Positions 22,945-30,098 of a DNA stretch of 64,000 nucleotides are shown here, one piece after another (the stretch's first letter is position 1; each line of letters opens with the position of its first letter). The notes under the pieces were generated by a model that was given only the letters and a program-made list of their open reading frames with translations, had not been told where the DNA came from and made no database searches. The stretch spans positions 1 through 64,000 of the forward strand of contig JAERSO010000113.1 in NCBI GenBank assembly GCA_016845585.1, in the 5' to 3' direction. Origin of the DNA: Acidimicrobiaceae bacterium. GTDB taxonomy: Bacteria > Actinomycetota > Acidimicrobiia > Acidimicrobiales > Aldehydirespiratoraceae. Both the position numbers and the translations under genes were made by a program.

Positions 22945-23360
22945 GCCGGGAACACCGAAGTGTTCGGTGCCGGGGGAGGGGGCACGAGGCTCGTCGGGTT
23001 GATCGGTGCGTACTCGAGTTCCGGTGCGGAGCGGCCCCGCAGTTTCCAGAACACGGCGATGTTCACGAAGTGGATGACTCCGAGACTGAGCAGCAGCGCG
23101 CCGAGCTTCGTCACGAGGAGCTCGATGGCCTCGACGGGGGTCGAAGCGTTGTTGGTCTGAAAGATCAGGAACGCGTAGCCGAGGTTCAGCATGTAGAAGC
23201 CGACGACCAGCAGGTGGTTGACGGCGTCGGCGAGTCCGTCCTGTTCGAACACGTCCTCGAGGAAGACCTTGCCGTTGCGGAAGAGGGTCCGGGCGAGAAC
23301 GCCCGTCAGCGCAAGCGCCGCGGCTGAGTAGACGGCATAGGTGATGACCAGGAAGTCCAT
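22941..23360 (-). CDS. Small integral membrane protein, partner of the DCC protein
   Basis: 139 residues from ATG 23360. Three hydrophobic segments are visible at about 3-25, 45-68 and 78-105, with a Pro-rich C-terminal tail (INPTSLVPPPPAPNTSVFPA). No known family was recognised. It overlaps the DCC gene by 4 bases and heads the operon that ends with TetR. AGGAGCAACC upstream of the ATG is a good ribosome binding site. Confidence 0.75.
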   Translation of the reverse strand: MDFLVITYAVYSAAALALTGVLARTLFRNGKVFLEDVFEQDGLADAVNHLLVVGFYMLNLGYAFLIFQTNNASTPVEAIELLVTKLGALLLSLGVIHFVNIAVFWKLRGRSAPELEYAPINPTSLVPPPPAPNTSVFPA

Positions 23361-23401
23361 GAGGGTTGCTCCTTGCCGGTTCGTCCGGCTGATTGATTGA
23401 T

Positions 23402-23417
23402 TTGAGCAGATGGTCAA
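23402..23417. promoter_or_regulatory. Operator candidate TTGA-N8-TCAA, copy 1
   Basis: TTGAGCAGATGGTCAA lies in the 152-base gap between the membrane-protein operon and the CoA-transferase gene. Its reverse complement agrees with copy 2 (23447-23462) at 11 of 16 positions. A homodimeric TetR site is the simplest reading. Confidence 0.55.
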
Positions 23418-23446
23418 CTATGTCGATCCCGCGGTCAAGTGATTTC

Positions 23447-23462
23447 TTGATCGGTTGCTCAA
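23447..23462. promoter_or_regulatory. Operator candidate TTGA-N8-TCAA, copy 2
   Basis: TTGATCGGTTGCTCAA, 45 bases from copy 1 start to start. Together the outer parts of the two sites form a longer inverted repeat, TTTGAGCA (23401-23408) with TGCTCAAA (23456-23463). Both flank the shared promoter region, so one regulator may control both directions. Confidence 0.55.
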
Positions 23463-23512
23463 ATGAGCTGATCGACCTACCTCCGCGGCGCCGGACCATG
23501 CGAGGATCTCGC

Positions 23513-24706
23513 ATGGTTCAGTCAGCCGAAGGGCCCCTCGTCGGTATCCGCGTCCTCGATCTCACCTCGGTGGTCATGGGCCCGCTGGCCACTCGAACGC
23601 TTGGTGATCTGGGAGCCGAGGTGATCACCATCGAGACCCGGCACGGCGATCTGAACCGGCGTATGGGCACCGGGCCGACGCGCGACTTCTCAGGAACCTC
23701 GCTCAACCTGATGCGCAACAAGCGCAGCATCGTGCTCGACCTCAAGCAGCAACGGGGGCGGACCGCATGCCTCGATCTCGCCGCCAGCTGCGACATCGTG
23801 GTGACGAACCTCCGCCCCGGCCCGCTCGGTCGGCTGGGGCTCGACTATGACGCGGTCCGACAGGCGCGCCCGGACATCATCTTCTGCGCGGCCCACGGCT
23901 ACCCATCGGACTCACCCGATGCGAACGCGCCGGCCTATGACGACATCATCCAGGCGGCAAGTGGGGTGAGCGACGTGTACCAACGAATCGGAGGTGAGCC
24001 GAACCTTCTGCCGACACTGGTCGCCGACAAGGTCTCCGGCATGTCGATCGCGAACGCCGTGCTCGCCGCGCTCTATCACCGGGCGATGACCGGAGAGGGG
24101 CAGCGAATCGAGGTGCCGATGATCGACGTGATGACGTCGTTCATGCTCGTCGAGCATGGCGGGGGAGCGATCCCGGAGCCGGCGACGGGCGAAGCCGGCC
24201 ATCAGCGGATTCTGACGCCGTCGCGGCGCCCTCAGCCGACCGCCGACGGTTGGATCAACATCCTCCCGTACAACGGCGATCACTATGACGCCATCTTCGC
24301 CGCCGGTGGCCGCGAGGATCTGGTGGGCGACGACCGCTACCGAACGACACGCGATCGTATGGCCAACAGCGGCTCCCTCTACGCCGAGGTGGCCCGTCTC
24401 CTCCCGCAACGCACGACCGAAGAGTGGCTCGCCTTCTGTCGGGAGAACGGGGTGCCGGCGACCAAGGCGGCCACGCTCGACGAACTCGTTGCCGATCTCG
24501 GGCTGGAAGAGCACCCGTCCGCGGGCTCCTATCGTCTGATCCCCCCTGCCGAACGGTTCTCCGAGACGCCGGCCGGGTTGCATCGTCATGCTCCCGGCAT
24601 CGGCGAGCACAGTCGAGAGGTGCTCGAGGAGATCGGCTATGTGTCTGAGACCCTGGACGAGATGGAACGGGCCGAGGTGCTCGGCCGACCCGCCGATTCG
24701 GCCTAG
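23513..24706 (+). CDS. CaiB/BaiF family CoA-transferase (family III)
   Basis: 397 residues from ATG 23513 with GAGGA upstream; ATG 23498 is an alternative. The N terminus LVGIRVLDLTSVVMGPLATR and LGADVI-like segment LGDLGAEVITIE are typical; RNKRSIVLDLKQQRGR and the catalytic-Asp region YDDIIQAASGVSDVYQ near residue 142 are present. The enzyme moves CoA between carboxylic acids during degradation of an activated acid. Substrate unknown. Its promoter region is shared with the divergent TetR operon. It overlaps the convergent decarboxylase by 4 bases. Confidence 0.88.
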   Translation: MVQSAEGPLVGIRVLDLTSVVMGPLATRTLGDLGAEVITIETRHGDLNRRMGTGPTRDFSGTSLNLMRNKRSIVLDLKQQRGRTACLDLAASCDIVVTNLRPGPLGRLGLDYDAVRQARPDIIFCAAHGYPSDSPDANAPAYDDIIQAASGVSDVYQRIGGEPNLLPTLVADKVSGMSIANAVLAALYHRAMTGEGQRIEVPMIDVMTSFMLVEHGGGAIPEPATGEAGHQRILTPSRRPQPTADGWINILPYNGDHYDAIFAAGGREDLVGDDRYRTTRDRMANSGSLYAEVARLLPQRTTEEWLAFCRENGVPATKAATLDELVADLGLEEHPSAGSYRLIPPAERFSETPAGLHRHAPGIGEHSREVLEEIGYVSETLDEMERAEVLGRPADSA

Positions 24707-26100
24707 AGAAGTGCCTTGATCTTCTCCTGGAACGCCAGGACGTGGCGCTGCTCGGTGGAGGTCGATCCGATCGACACCCGGATGAACGCGTCGTCCCCGA
24801 TGAGGGATGGGGTGACGTAGACACTCCCGTCGGCGTTGATCGCCGTCGCGAGTGCCTGGGTGGCCTCGCTGCCCCCGCGGTGGCGGAAGCACACGAGCGC
24901 GAGCGGGTTGGGAGCAAAGATCTCCAGCTCTGGCTGATCCTCGACCCACGTGGCGAAGTCATTGGCCCAGCTGATGTGCGCCCGCAGCATGGACTGGATG
25001 CCCTCGACGCCGAAGCTGCGCAGCACCCACCAGAGCTTGAGAGCGCGGAAGTGGTGGCCCAGCGGCACGTGCCAATCGCGGTAGTCGATCACGTCGCCTG
25101 AGTCGGTGGCGGCATTTCGGAGATATGGCGGGGCGATGCTGAGCGTGTCGATCAGGGGCTTGCGGTCGGCGACCCAGAACACCGAGCAACCCCAGCTGGT
25201 GAACAGCCACTTGTGCGGGTTGAACGTGTAGCTGTCGACGAGCTCCAGGCCGTCCTGTAGTCGCCTGAACTCCGGACACATCATCGCCGAACCGGCGTAG
25301 GCCGCATCCACGTGCACCCACATGTCGTGCGCCCTTCCGATCTCGCCGATGGCGCGCACAGGGTCGATCGCCGTGGTGCCGGTGGTGCCGACCGCGGCGC
25401 AGACGAACGCCGGTGTGAGCCCGGCGGCGATGTCCGCTTCGATCGCGGCCTGAAGGGCGTCAGGTCGCTGCGCGAACTCCTCGTCGACATCGATCAGACG
25501 GATGTGGCCGAACCCGGCGACGATGGCCCCCTTCTCGACCGACGAGTGGGCCTGGCTCGAGGTGTAGGCCACCATCTGCTCGGCGCTCGCTCCGGAGCGC
25601 TTGCGGCATTCCTCACGGGCGACCACGAGCGCGGTGTGGGTCGAGTCGGACGCGCTGATCTGGATGACGCCTCCGCCGGTGCTCGTGGTCTTCCAGTTCT
25701 GGGGGGCGCCGGTGAGGTCGACCAGCCAGTCGAGTACATGTGACTCGACCTCGGTGATCGCTGGCCCCGTCGACCAGAGCATTCCCTGCGCACCGATCCC
25801 AGCCGCGGCCAACTCGGCGAGTATCGAGGCCGGCGAGGACGACGCCGGGAAGTAGGCGAACCAGTTGGGGTGCTGCCAGTGCGTCATCCCGGGAGCGACG
25901 ATCTCGTCGAGATCGCGCATCAACGCCGAGAAGGGCTCGCCGGTTCGGGGCGCAGCAGCGGGCATCTTGGCCCGCACATCGCCGGGGGAGACCGGTTCGA
26001 GCACGGGACGGTCTTCGAGACCACCGAGGTAGTCGGCGATCCAGTCGATCAGCTGGTAGCCGTTCTCACGAAAGGCATCCAGATCCAGAGGGTCGGTCAC
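24703..26100 (-). CDS. Pyridoxal-dependent (aromatic) amino-acid decarboxylase
   Basis: 465 residues, group II decarboxylase. The PLP lysine is in YTFNPHKWLFTSWGCSVFW near residue 303, the cofactor-binding His in MWVHVDAAYAGSAMM near residue 267, and the N-terminal GMTHWQHPNWFAYFPASSSP near residue 73 is the tyrosine/DOPA/tryptophan decarboxylase pattern. It likely converts an aromatic amino acid to its amine. Its ATG overlaps the stop codon of the SelW-like gene (ATGA), so the two are translated together. Confidence 0.88.
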   Translation of the reverse strand: MTDPLDLDAFRENGYQLIDWIADYLGGLEDRPVLEPVSPGDVRAKMPAAAPRTGEPFSALMRDLDEIVAPGMTHWQHPNWFAYFPASSSPASILAELAAAGIGAQGMLWSTGPAITEVESHVLDWLVDLTGAPQNWKTTSTGGGVIQISASDSTHTALVVAREECRKRSGASAEQMVAYTSSQAHSSVEKGAIVAGFGHIRLIDVDEEFAQRPDALQAAIEADIAAGLTPAFVCAAVGTTGTTAIDPVRAIGEIGRAHDMWVHVDAAYAGSAMMCPEFRRLQDGLELVDSYTFNPHKWLFTSWGCSVFWVADRKPLIDTLSIAPPYLRNAATDSGDVIDYRDWHVPLGHHFRALKLWWVLRSFGVEGIQSMLRAHISWANDFATWVEDQPELEIFAPNPLALVCFRHRGGSEATQALATAINADGSVYVTPSLIGDDAFIRVSIGSTSTEQRHVLAFQEKIKALL

Positions 26101-26363
26101 TCGTCGCCGTACCGCTTGATCGGGCCGACCAGATCGGTGAAGAGTGCGAGGACTTCGCCGTCGTCGGCGTGGCGGCCGGTGTCGTGCTTCGAGTAGAGCA
26201 TTTCGCCGTCAACGGTCACGTCGAAGACGCCTTTGGAGCCCATGACGAGGCGAAGGTCCTCGATGACGTGCTGGTAGTTCGACAGGAGATCGGAGACCGC
26301 ACTCACGGTGCGAGACGAATAGTCTCAAGGAACGCAGTAGGTGATTTCGATACGGTGGCTCAT
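26097..26363 (-). CDS. SelW/Rdx-family selenoprotein with CVPU motif (in-frame TGA at 26325-26327)
   Basis: Read through one TGA, the gene encodes 88 residues: MSHRIEITYC VP, Sec13, then DYSSRTVSAVSDLLSN. The SelW/Rdx family has a CxxC or CxxU redox motif in exactly this position after the first strand, and the remainder (LRLVMGSKGVFDVTVDGEML, then ALFTDLVGPIKRY) is the complete family fold. A start after the TGA would lose the motif and the first strand. A hairpin at 26298-26312 is a SECIS candidate. It lies between YbaK and the decarboxylase on the same strand. SelW-type proteins are small thioredoxin-fold redox proteins. Confidence 0.9.
26298..26312 (-). promoter_or_regulatory. Predicted bacterial SECIS hairpin of the SelW-like gene
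   Basis: On the minus strand, bases +13 to +27 after the TGA form CGCAC paired with GTGCG around the loop CGTGA, with GU at +19/+20. The string GCACCGTG followed by one base and GTG is shared with the hairpin of the DsbA-like gene. Confidence 0.68.
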
Positions 26364-26376
26364 GGGGTCTGACCAT
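26362..26376. repeat. Degenerate palindromic repeat at the SelW-like start codon
   Basis: ATGGGGTCTGACCAT (plus strand) is a short, imperfect copy of the palindrome family with only three bases outside the core on each side. It lies across and just upstream of the SelW-like ATG, where it could influence translation initiation. Confidence 0.4.
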
Positions 26377-26400
26377 ACCCTTCTCCGGATGCCGCAGTGG

Positions 26401-26877
26401 TCAGATGGGCCAGACCGCGATCGGTGCAACTGCGGCGTCGAGAACACTGACGAGGTCCTCCGGAGCAACGCCGACTTCGAGTCCCCGCCGGCCGCCACTG
26501 CAATGGATCTGGTCGTGGGCCATCGCCCACTCATCGAGGAACGTGGGCGACGGCCGCTTCTGTCCGAACGGACTGATGCCCCCGACGACATAGCCACTTC
26601 GGCGCTCGGCCTCGTCGGGATCGGTCATCGCCGCCCTCTTGGCTCCGGCAGCTGCCGCGAGGCCTTTGAGATCGAGCGTGCAGATCACCGGGACGATCCC
26701 GATCGCGGTCGAGCCATCGTCGAGGGTGACCATCAGCGTCTTGAAGATCGAGTCGGCCTCGACACCGAGCGCTTCCGCTGCCTCCATCCCGAAGGAGCCG
26801 TGGGCCGGGTCATGGTGGTACTCCACGACATCGTGTTCGATTCCGAGCGAGCGGAGAAGCTCGATTGAGGGGGTCAC
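26401..26877 (-). CDS. ybaK: YbaK/EbsC-family Cys-tRNA(Pro) deacylase
   Basis: 158 residues from GTG 26877. The YbaK fold is recognised by TPSIELLRSLGIEHDVVEYH at the N terminus, SIFKTLMVTLDDGS with the conserved Lys near residue 47, and YVVGGISPFGQKRPSPTFLD near residue 103. The enzyme removes misloaded Cys from tRNA(Pro). It lies 37 bases upstream of the SelW-like gene on the same strand, so it is probably co-transcribed with it and the decarboxylase. Confidence 0.88.
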   Translation of the reverse strand: MTPSIELLRSLGIEHDVVEYHHDPAHGSFGMEAAEALGVEADSIFKTLMVTLDDGSTAIGIVPVICTLDLKGLAAAAGAKRAAMTDPDEAERRSGYVVGGISPFGQKRPSPTFLDEWAMAHDQIHCSGGRRGLEVGVAPEDLVSVLDAAVAPIAVWPI

Positions 26878-26896
26878 TCCCGGACCGTGGCTGCTT

Positions 26897-26941
26897 CGAG
26901 TTTTGTGATGTTGGGGACAGGCCCCAACATCACAAAACTCG
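26897..26941. repeat. Palindromic repeat copy 2 (GGGGACAGGCCCC core)
   Basis: Perfect 20-base arms, 26897-26916 and 26922-26941, around ACAGG. The left arm begins CGAGTTTTGTGATG, unrelated to the arms of the other copies. It lies between the phosphotransferase stop (12 bases away) and the start of ybaK. Confidence 0.85.
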
Positions 26942-26953
26942 AGTCGCAGGGGT

Positions 26954-27979
26954 TCACGACCTGAGCCAGCGGTCGGCCCCGTTGAGGAGTCCGTCGACGT
27001 TCTCGCGGGAGAAGTCGTCGTCGCGCTCTTCCTGGTCGCCCATGGCGCCCAGGCTGTAGCGGACACGCACTCCCTCACTGATGCACGCCAACCGCCAGTG
27101 CTGGAAGGCGACATACCAGGGGAGGGCGGAGATGTCGCGATCCGAGGATGCCGCATAGCGAGCCACGACGTCGTCAGCTGTGCCGAAACCATCGGCTCTC
27201 GTCGGCACGTCGGCGATCCGTCCGATTGCCTCCGGGTCGTCGCCCCACCACATGACCATCCCGGCGAGGTCGGCCAGCACATCGCCGAGGGTGCACAGCT
27301 CCCAGTCGAGGACGGCAGCGACACTGCCGTCGTGGCCCATCATGCAGTTGTCGAGTCGGTAGTCGCCATGGACGATGCCGGCACCTTGCTGGGTCGGGAT
27401 CGATGCTTCGAGGCGGGTGTGGAGGTCGTTCAGGAGCGGGATCTCGCGATCCGAGCCCTCGTCGATCTGGCGCTTCCACCGGCGGAGCTGGCGGGCGCAG
27501 TAGTTCTCTTTGCGGCCGAGTTCGCCGAGCCCGATCTCGTCGGGGTCGATGGCGTGGAGTTCGACGAGTGTGTCGACGAGCGAGTCTCGCATGATGGGCC
27601 GCAGTGCGGGATCGACCGCTTCGCCGTCGGCAAGATCGAACACGATCGAGCCCTCCACGAACCCCATCACGTAGAAGGGAGCATCGTTCACTTCATCGTC
27701 GTCGCACAGGCCGACGAGCGGCGGAACCGGCACGGCGGTGTCCTGCAGCGCCGCGATGATCCGATGCTCACGGCCCATGTCGTGGGCGCTGGCGAGCACA
27801 TGGCCGGTCGGTGGACGGCGAAGGACGAACTTCGCTCCCGCCGCGTCGGTGACACGGAACGTCAGGTTCGACGCACCGCCGGTGATCTGCTCGAACTCGA
27901 GCGGCGTGGTGAGCCCGTCGACGCGTGCAGCGATCCACTCGGTGACGGGGCCGGCGCTGATTCCTGTGGGCGCGCTCAT
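26954..27979 (-). CDS. Phosphotransferase-family protein (ACAD10/11-type APH fold)
   Basis: 341 residues. Kinase-like motifs: GGASNLTFRVTDAAGAKFVL near residue 33, the catalytic loop IVHGDYRLDNCMMGHDGSVA near residue 204, and the metal site AVLDWELCTLGDVLADLAGM near residue 225. The FEQITGGASNLTF start and this DWELCTLGDP-like stretch are typical of the family related to human ACAD10/ACAD11 kinase domains, which phosphorylate 4-hydroxyacyl-CoAs. It is divergent from the monooxygenase with a shared inverted repeat at 28018-28051. Confidence 0.87.
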   Translation of the reverse strand: MSAPTGISAGPVTEWIAARVDGLTTPLEFEQITGGASNLTFRVTDAAGAKFVLRRPPTGHVLASAHDMGREHRIIAALQDTAVPVPPLVGLCDDDEVNDAPFYVMGFVEGSIVFDLADGEAVDPALRPIMRDSLVDTLVELHAIDPDEIGLGELGRKENYCARQLRRWKRQIDEGSDREIPLLNDLHTRLEASIPTQQGAGIVHGDYRLDNCMMGHDGSVAAVLDWELCTLGDVLADLAGMVMWWGDDPEAIGRIADVPTRADGFGTADDVVARYAASSDRDISALPWYVAFQHWRLACISEGVRVRYSLGAMGDQEERDDDFSRENVDGLLNGADRWLRS

Positions 27980-28017
27980 GTGATGACCGCGCTCGGTGTG
28001 AGTTCCATCGGGAGAGA

Positions 28018-28051
28018 CTCGCAGCTGGCGTCAATCGTCGCCAACTGCGAG
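28018..28051. promoter_or_regulatory. Inverted repeat between divergent phosphotransferase and monooxygenase genes
   Basis: Arms CTCGCAGCTGGCG (28018-28030) and CGCCAACTGCGAG (28039-28051) are complementary at 12 of 13 positions with an 8-base spacer. It lies 9 bases upstream of the monooxygenase ATG. Size and symmetry fit the operator of a dimeric regulator; no regulator gene is adjacent. Confidence 0.55.
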
Positions 28052-28060
28052 CGTGGGGTG

Positions 28061-29659
28061 ATGAACGCGCAGATCGATACGGATGTTGTGATCGTCGGGG
28101 CCGGGTTTGCCGGGCTCTACATGCTGCACTCGATACGGGGTCTCGGGCTGAACGCCCGAGTGATCGAAGCCGGCGACGACGTCGGCGGCACGTGGTACTG
28201 GAACCGCTATCCCGGAGCCCGCTGCGACGTGCCGAGCATGGAGTATTCCTTCGGGTGGGACGACGATCTGCAGAACGAGTGGGAGTGGACGGAGCGTTAC
28301 GCGACCCAGCCCGAAATCCTCTCCTACGCAGGCCATGTGGCCGACCGTTTCGATCTCCGGCGGGACATCACGTTCGAGACACGGGTGACGGCGTCAGCGT
28401 TCGACGAGAACCACGACACGTGGACCGTCAGCACCGATCGCGGGGAGGAGATTCGGTGCCGGTTCGTCGTCATGGCGACGGGGTGCCTGTCGTCGGCCAA
28501 CACGCCGGACATCGAGGGGCGCGACGACTTCGCCGGACGGTCGTTCCACACCGGACAATGGCCCCACGAGGACGTCGACTTCACCGGGCGCCGCGTGGTG
28601 GTCATCGGTACTGGTTCGTCGGCCATCCAATCGATCCCGATCATCGCTGCGAAAGCCGGCCACGTCACGGTCATGCAGCGGACGCCGAACTACGCCATTC
28701 CCGCCCACAACAAGCCGCTCGATCCGGCCGAGGTCGCGGAGATCAAGGCGGACTACCGGTCATGGCGAGCAAAGGCGCGGGATTCGACGTCGGCGTTCGG
28801 TGGCTACCGACCTCGCCCGGACGTGAGTGCCAAGGCGGTTTCCGACGACGAACGGCTGGCGACGTTCGAAGAGCGCTGGGAATACGGTGGGCTCGGGTTC
28901 GGCGGCTCCTTCAACGACCTCATGCTCGATCAGGAGTCCAACACCTTGGCCGCTGACTTCTTCCGTTCGAAGGTCGCCGAGATCGTCGATGACCCCGAAC
29001 TGGCGGAGAAGCTGTCACCGCAGACGATTCTCGGCTGCAAGCGCATCTGCGTCGACACCGACTACTTCGCGACCTACAACCGGCCGAACGTGTCGCTGGT
29101 CGACGTGGCCGAGACGCCGATCGAGCGAATCACCCCCACCGGCGTGGTGGTCGACGGCGTCGAGTTCGAGGCCGACGACATCGTGTTCGCCACGGGGTTC
29201 GACGCCATGACCGGCGCCATCGACAAGGTCGACTTCACCGGACGGGGCGGATTGTCGCTGCGCGAGAAGTGGTCGGCCGGCCCGCTCACGTATCTCGGCC
29301 TCGGGGTGGAGAGCTTCCCCAACCTGTTCCTGATCACCGGCCCGGGCAGTCCCTCGGTGCTGACCAACATGATCGCCTCCATCGAGCAGCACGTGGAGTG
29401 GATCCGTGACGTCATCGCGTCGATGACCGAGCAGGGCATGTCGACGATCGAGGCGGAGGGCGAGTCCGAGGCGAACTGGGTCGAACACGTGAACGCCGTC
29501 GCCGGTCTCACCCTGTTCAACGACTGCAACTCGTGGTACCTCGGGGCCAACGTCCCCGGCAAGCCCCGGGTCTTCATGCCCCTGGTCGGTTTCCCCGACT
29601 ACAAGAAGAAGTGCGACGACGTGGCCGCCGCCGGCTACGAAGGATGGGTGCTCGCCTAA
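28061..29659 (+). CDS. Flavin-containing Baeyer-Villiger-type monooxygenase
   Basis: 532 residues from ATG 28061. The FAD motif VVIVGAGFAGLYMLHSIRG is at residues 9-27, EAGDDVGGTWYWNRYPGARC near residue 39, the BVMO fingerprint FAGRSFHTGQWPHED near residue 163, and the NADPH motif VVVIGTGSSAIQSIPI near residue 182. The variant fingerprint (HTGQWP for HTxxWP) is within the normal range. It inserts oxygen into cyclic or linear ketones using NADPH and O2. Its stop codon lies in the left arm of a palindromic repeat. Confidence 0.92.
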   Translation: MNAQIDTDVVIVGAGFAGLYMLHSIRGLGLNARVIEAGDDVGGTWYWNRYPGARCDVPSMEYSFGWDDDLQNEWEWTERYATQPEILSYAGHVADRFDLRRDITFETRVTASAFDENHDTWTVSTDRGEEIRCRFVVMATGCLSSANTPDIEGRDDFAGRSFHTGQWPHEDVDFTGRRVVVIGTGSSAIQSIPIIAAKAGHVTVMQRTPNYAIPAHNKPLDPAEVAEIKADYRSWRAKARDSTSAFGGYRPRPDVSAKAVSDDERLATFEERWEYGGLGFGGSFNDLMLDQESNTLAADFFRSKVAEIVDDPELAEKLSPQTILGCKRICVDTDYFATYNRPNVSLVDVAETPIERITPTGVVVDGVEFEADDIVFATGFDAMTGAIDKVDFTGRGGLSLREKWSAGPLTYLGLGVESFPNLFLITGPGSPSVLTNMIASIEQHVEWIRDVIASMTEQGMSTIEAEGESEANWVEHVNAVAGLTLFNDCNSWYLGANVPGKPRVFMPLVGFPDYKKKCDDVAAAGYEGWVLA

Positions 29660-30072
29660 CGCACACTGGGGACAGACCCCAGTGGGCGTTAGGACTCGCC
29701 CTGGTTCTGGCTTGCGCCATCTGGCTTGTCGCCTGTGGTTCAGACGGTGAGCCGGATGACGGCCTCTTCCCGGATGTGATCGGGGTCGTGGCGGAGCAGT
29801 CGAGCGACGGCTCGTGGCGATTCGATGTGACGCTCAGTTCGCCGTACGACTCGGCCGAGCGGTACGCGGACGCGTGGCGGATCATCGGCCCGGACGGCAC
29901 CGAGTACGGGGTCCGGGAACTGGCCCACGACCACGCCGGCGAACAGCCGTTCACCCGAAGCCTCAGTGGCGTCGAGCTTCCCGATGAGATCGATTCGGTG
30001 ATCGTGGAAGGAAGAGACCAAGTCAACGGTTGGGGAGGTGAGGTGGCCGACGTGTCACTTGCAGGGGGCTAG
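29644..30072 (+). CDS. Putative lipoprotein
   Basis: 142 residues from ATG 29644, which overlaps the monooxygenase gene by 16 bases. A hydrophobic segment ALGLALVLACAIWLVAC with the lipobox LVAC (Cys near residue 32) indicates export and lipidation, followed by a single beta-rich domain (SDGSWRFDVTLSSPYDSAER). No family recognised. The first 16 codons are read through a palindromic repeat, so either the repeat has been captured as the signal-peptide n-region or the real start is another codon not visible here. Confidence 0.6.
   Translation: MGARLTHTGDRPQWALGLALVLACAIWLVACGSDGEPDDGLFPDVIGVVAEQSSDGSWRFDVTLSSPYDSAERYADAWRIIGPDGTEYGVRELAHDHAGEQPFTRSLSGVELPDEIDSVIVEGRDQVNGWGGEVADVSLAGG
29655..29693. 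repeat. Palindromic repeat copy 3 (GGGGACAGACCCC core)
   Basis: 17-base arms 29655-29671 and 29677-29693 match at 16 of 17 positions. The left arm CCTAACGCACACTGGGG includes the TAA stop of the monooxygenase; the repeat overlaps the first codons of the lipoprotein gene. Its left arm is nearly identical to that of copy 8 after sufB. Confidence 0.85.
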
Positions 30073-30098
30073 CCCCTTCGATATGCAAGGGTGACGGA

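Noticed and set aside
24703-26100. Possible frameshift in the decarboxylase because it overlaps the SelW-like gene
   Set aside because: The overlap is the normal ATGA translational coupling and the decarboxylase is full length with all motifs.
26325-26596. A longer minus-strand frame ending at the SelW-like TGA, starting inside ybaK
   Set aside because: Only its last 12 residues are meaningful (they are the real start of the SelW-like gene); the rest is the wrong frame of ybaK.
27098-28060. A 320-residue extension of the monooxygenase upstream of 28061
   Set aside because: It is the complement of the phosphotransferase gene. The Rossmann motif begins right after ATG 28061.
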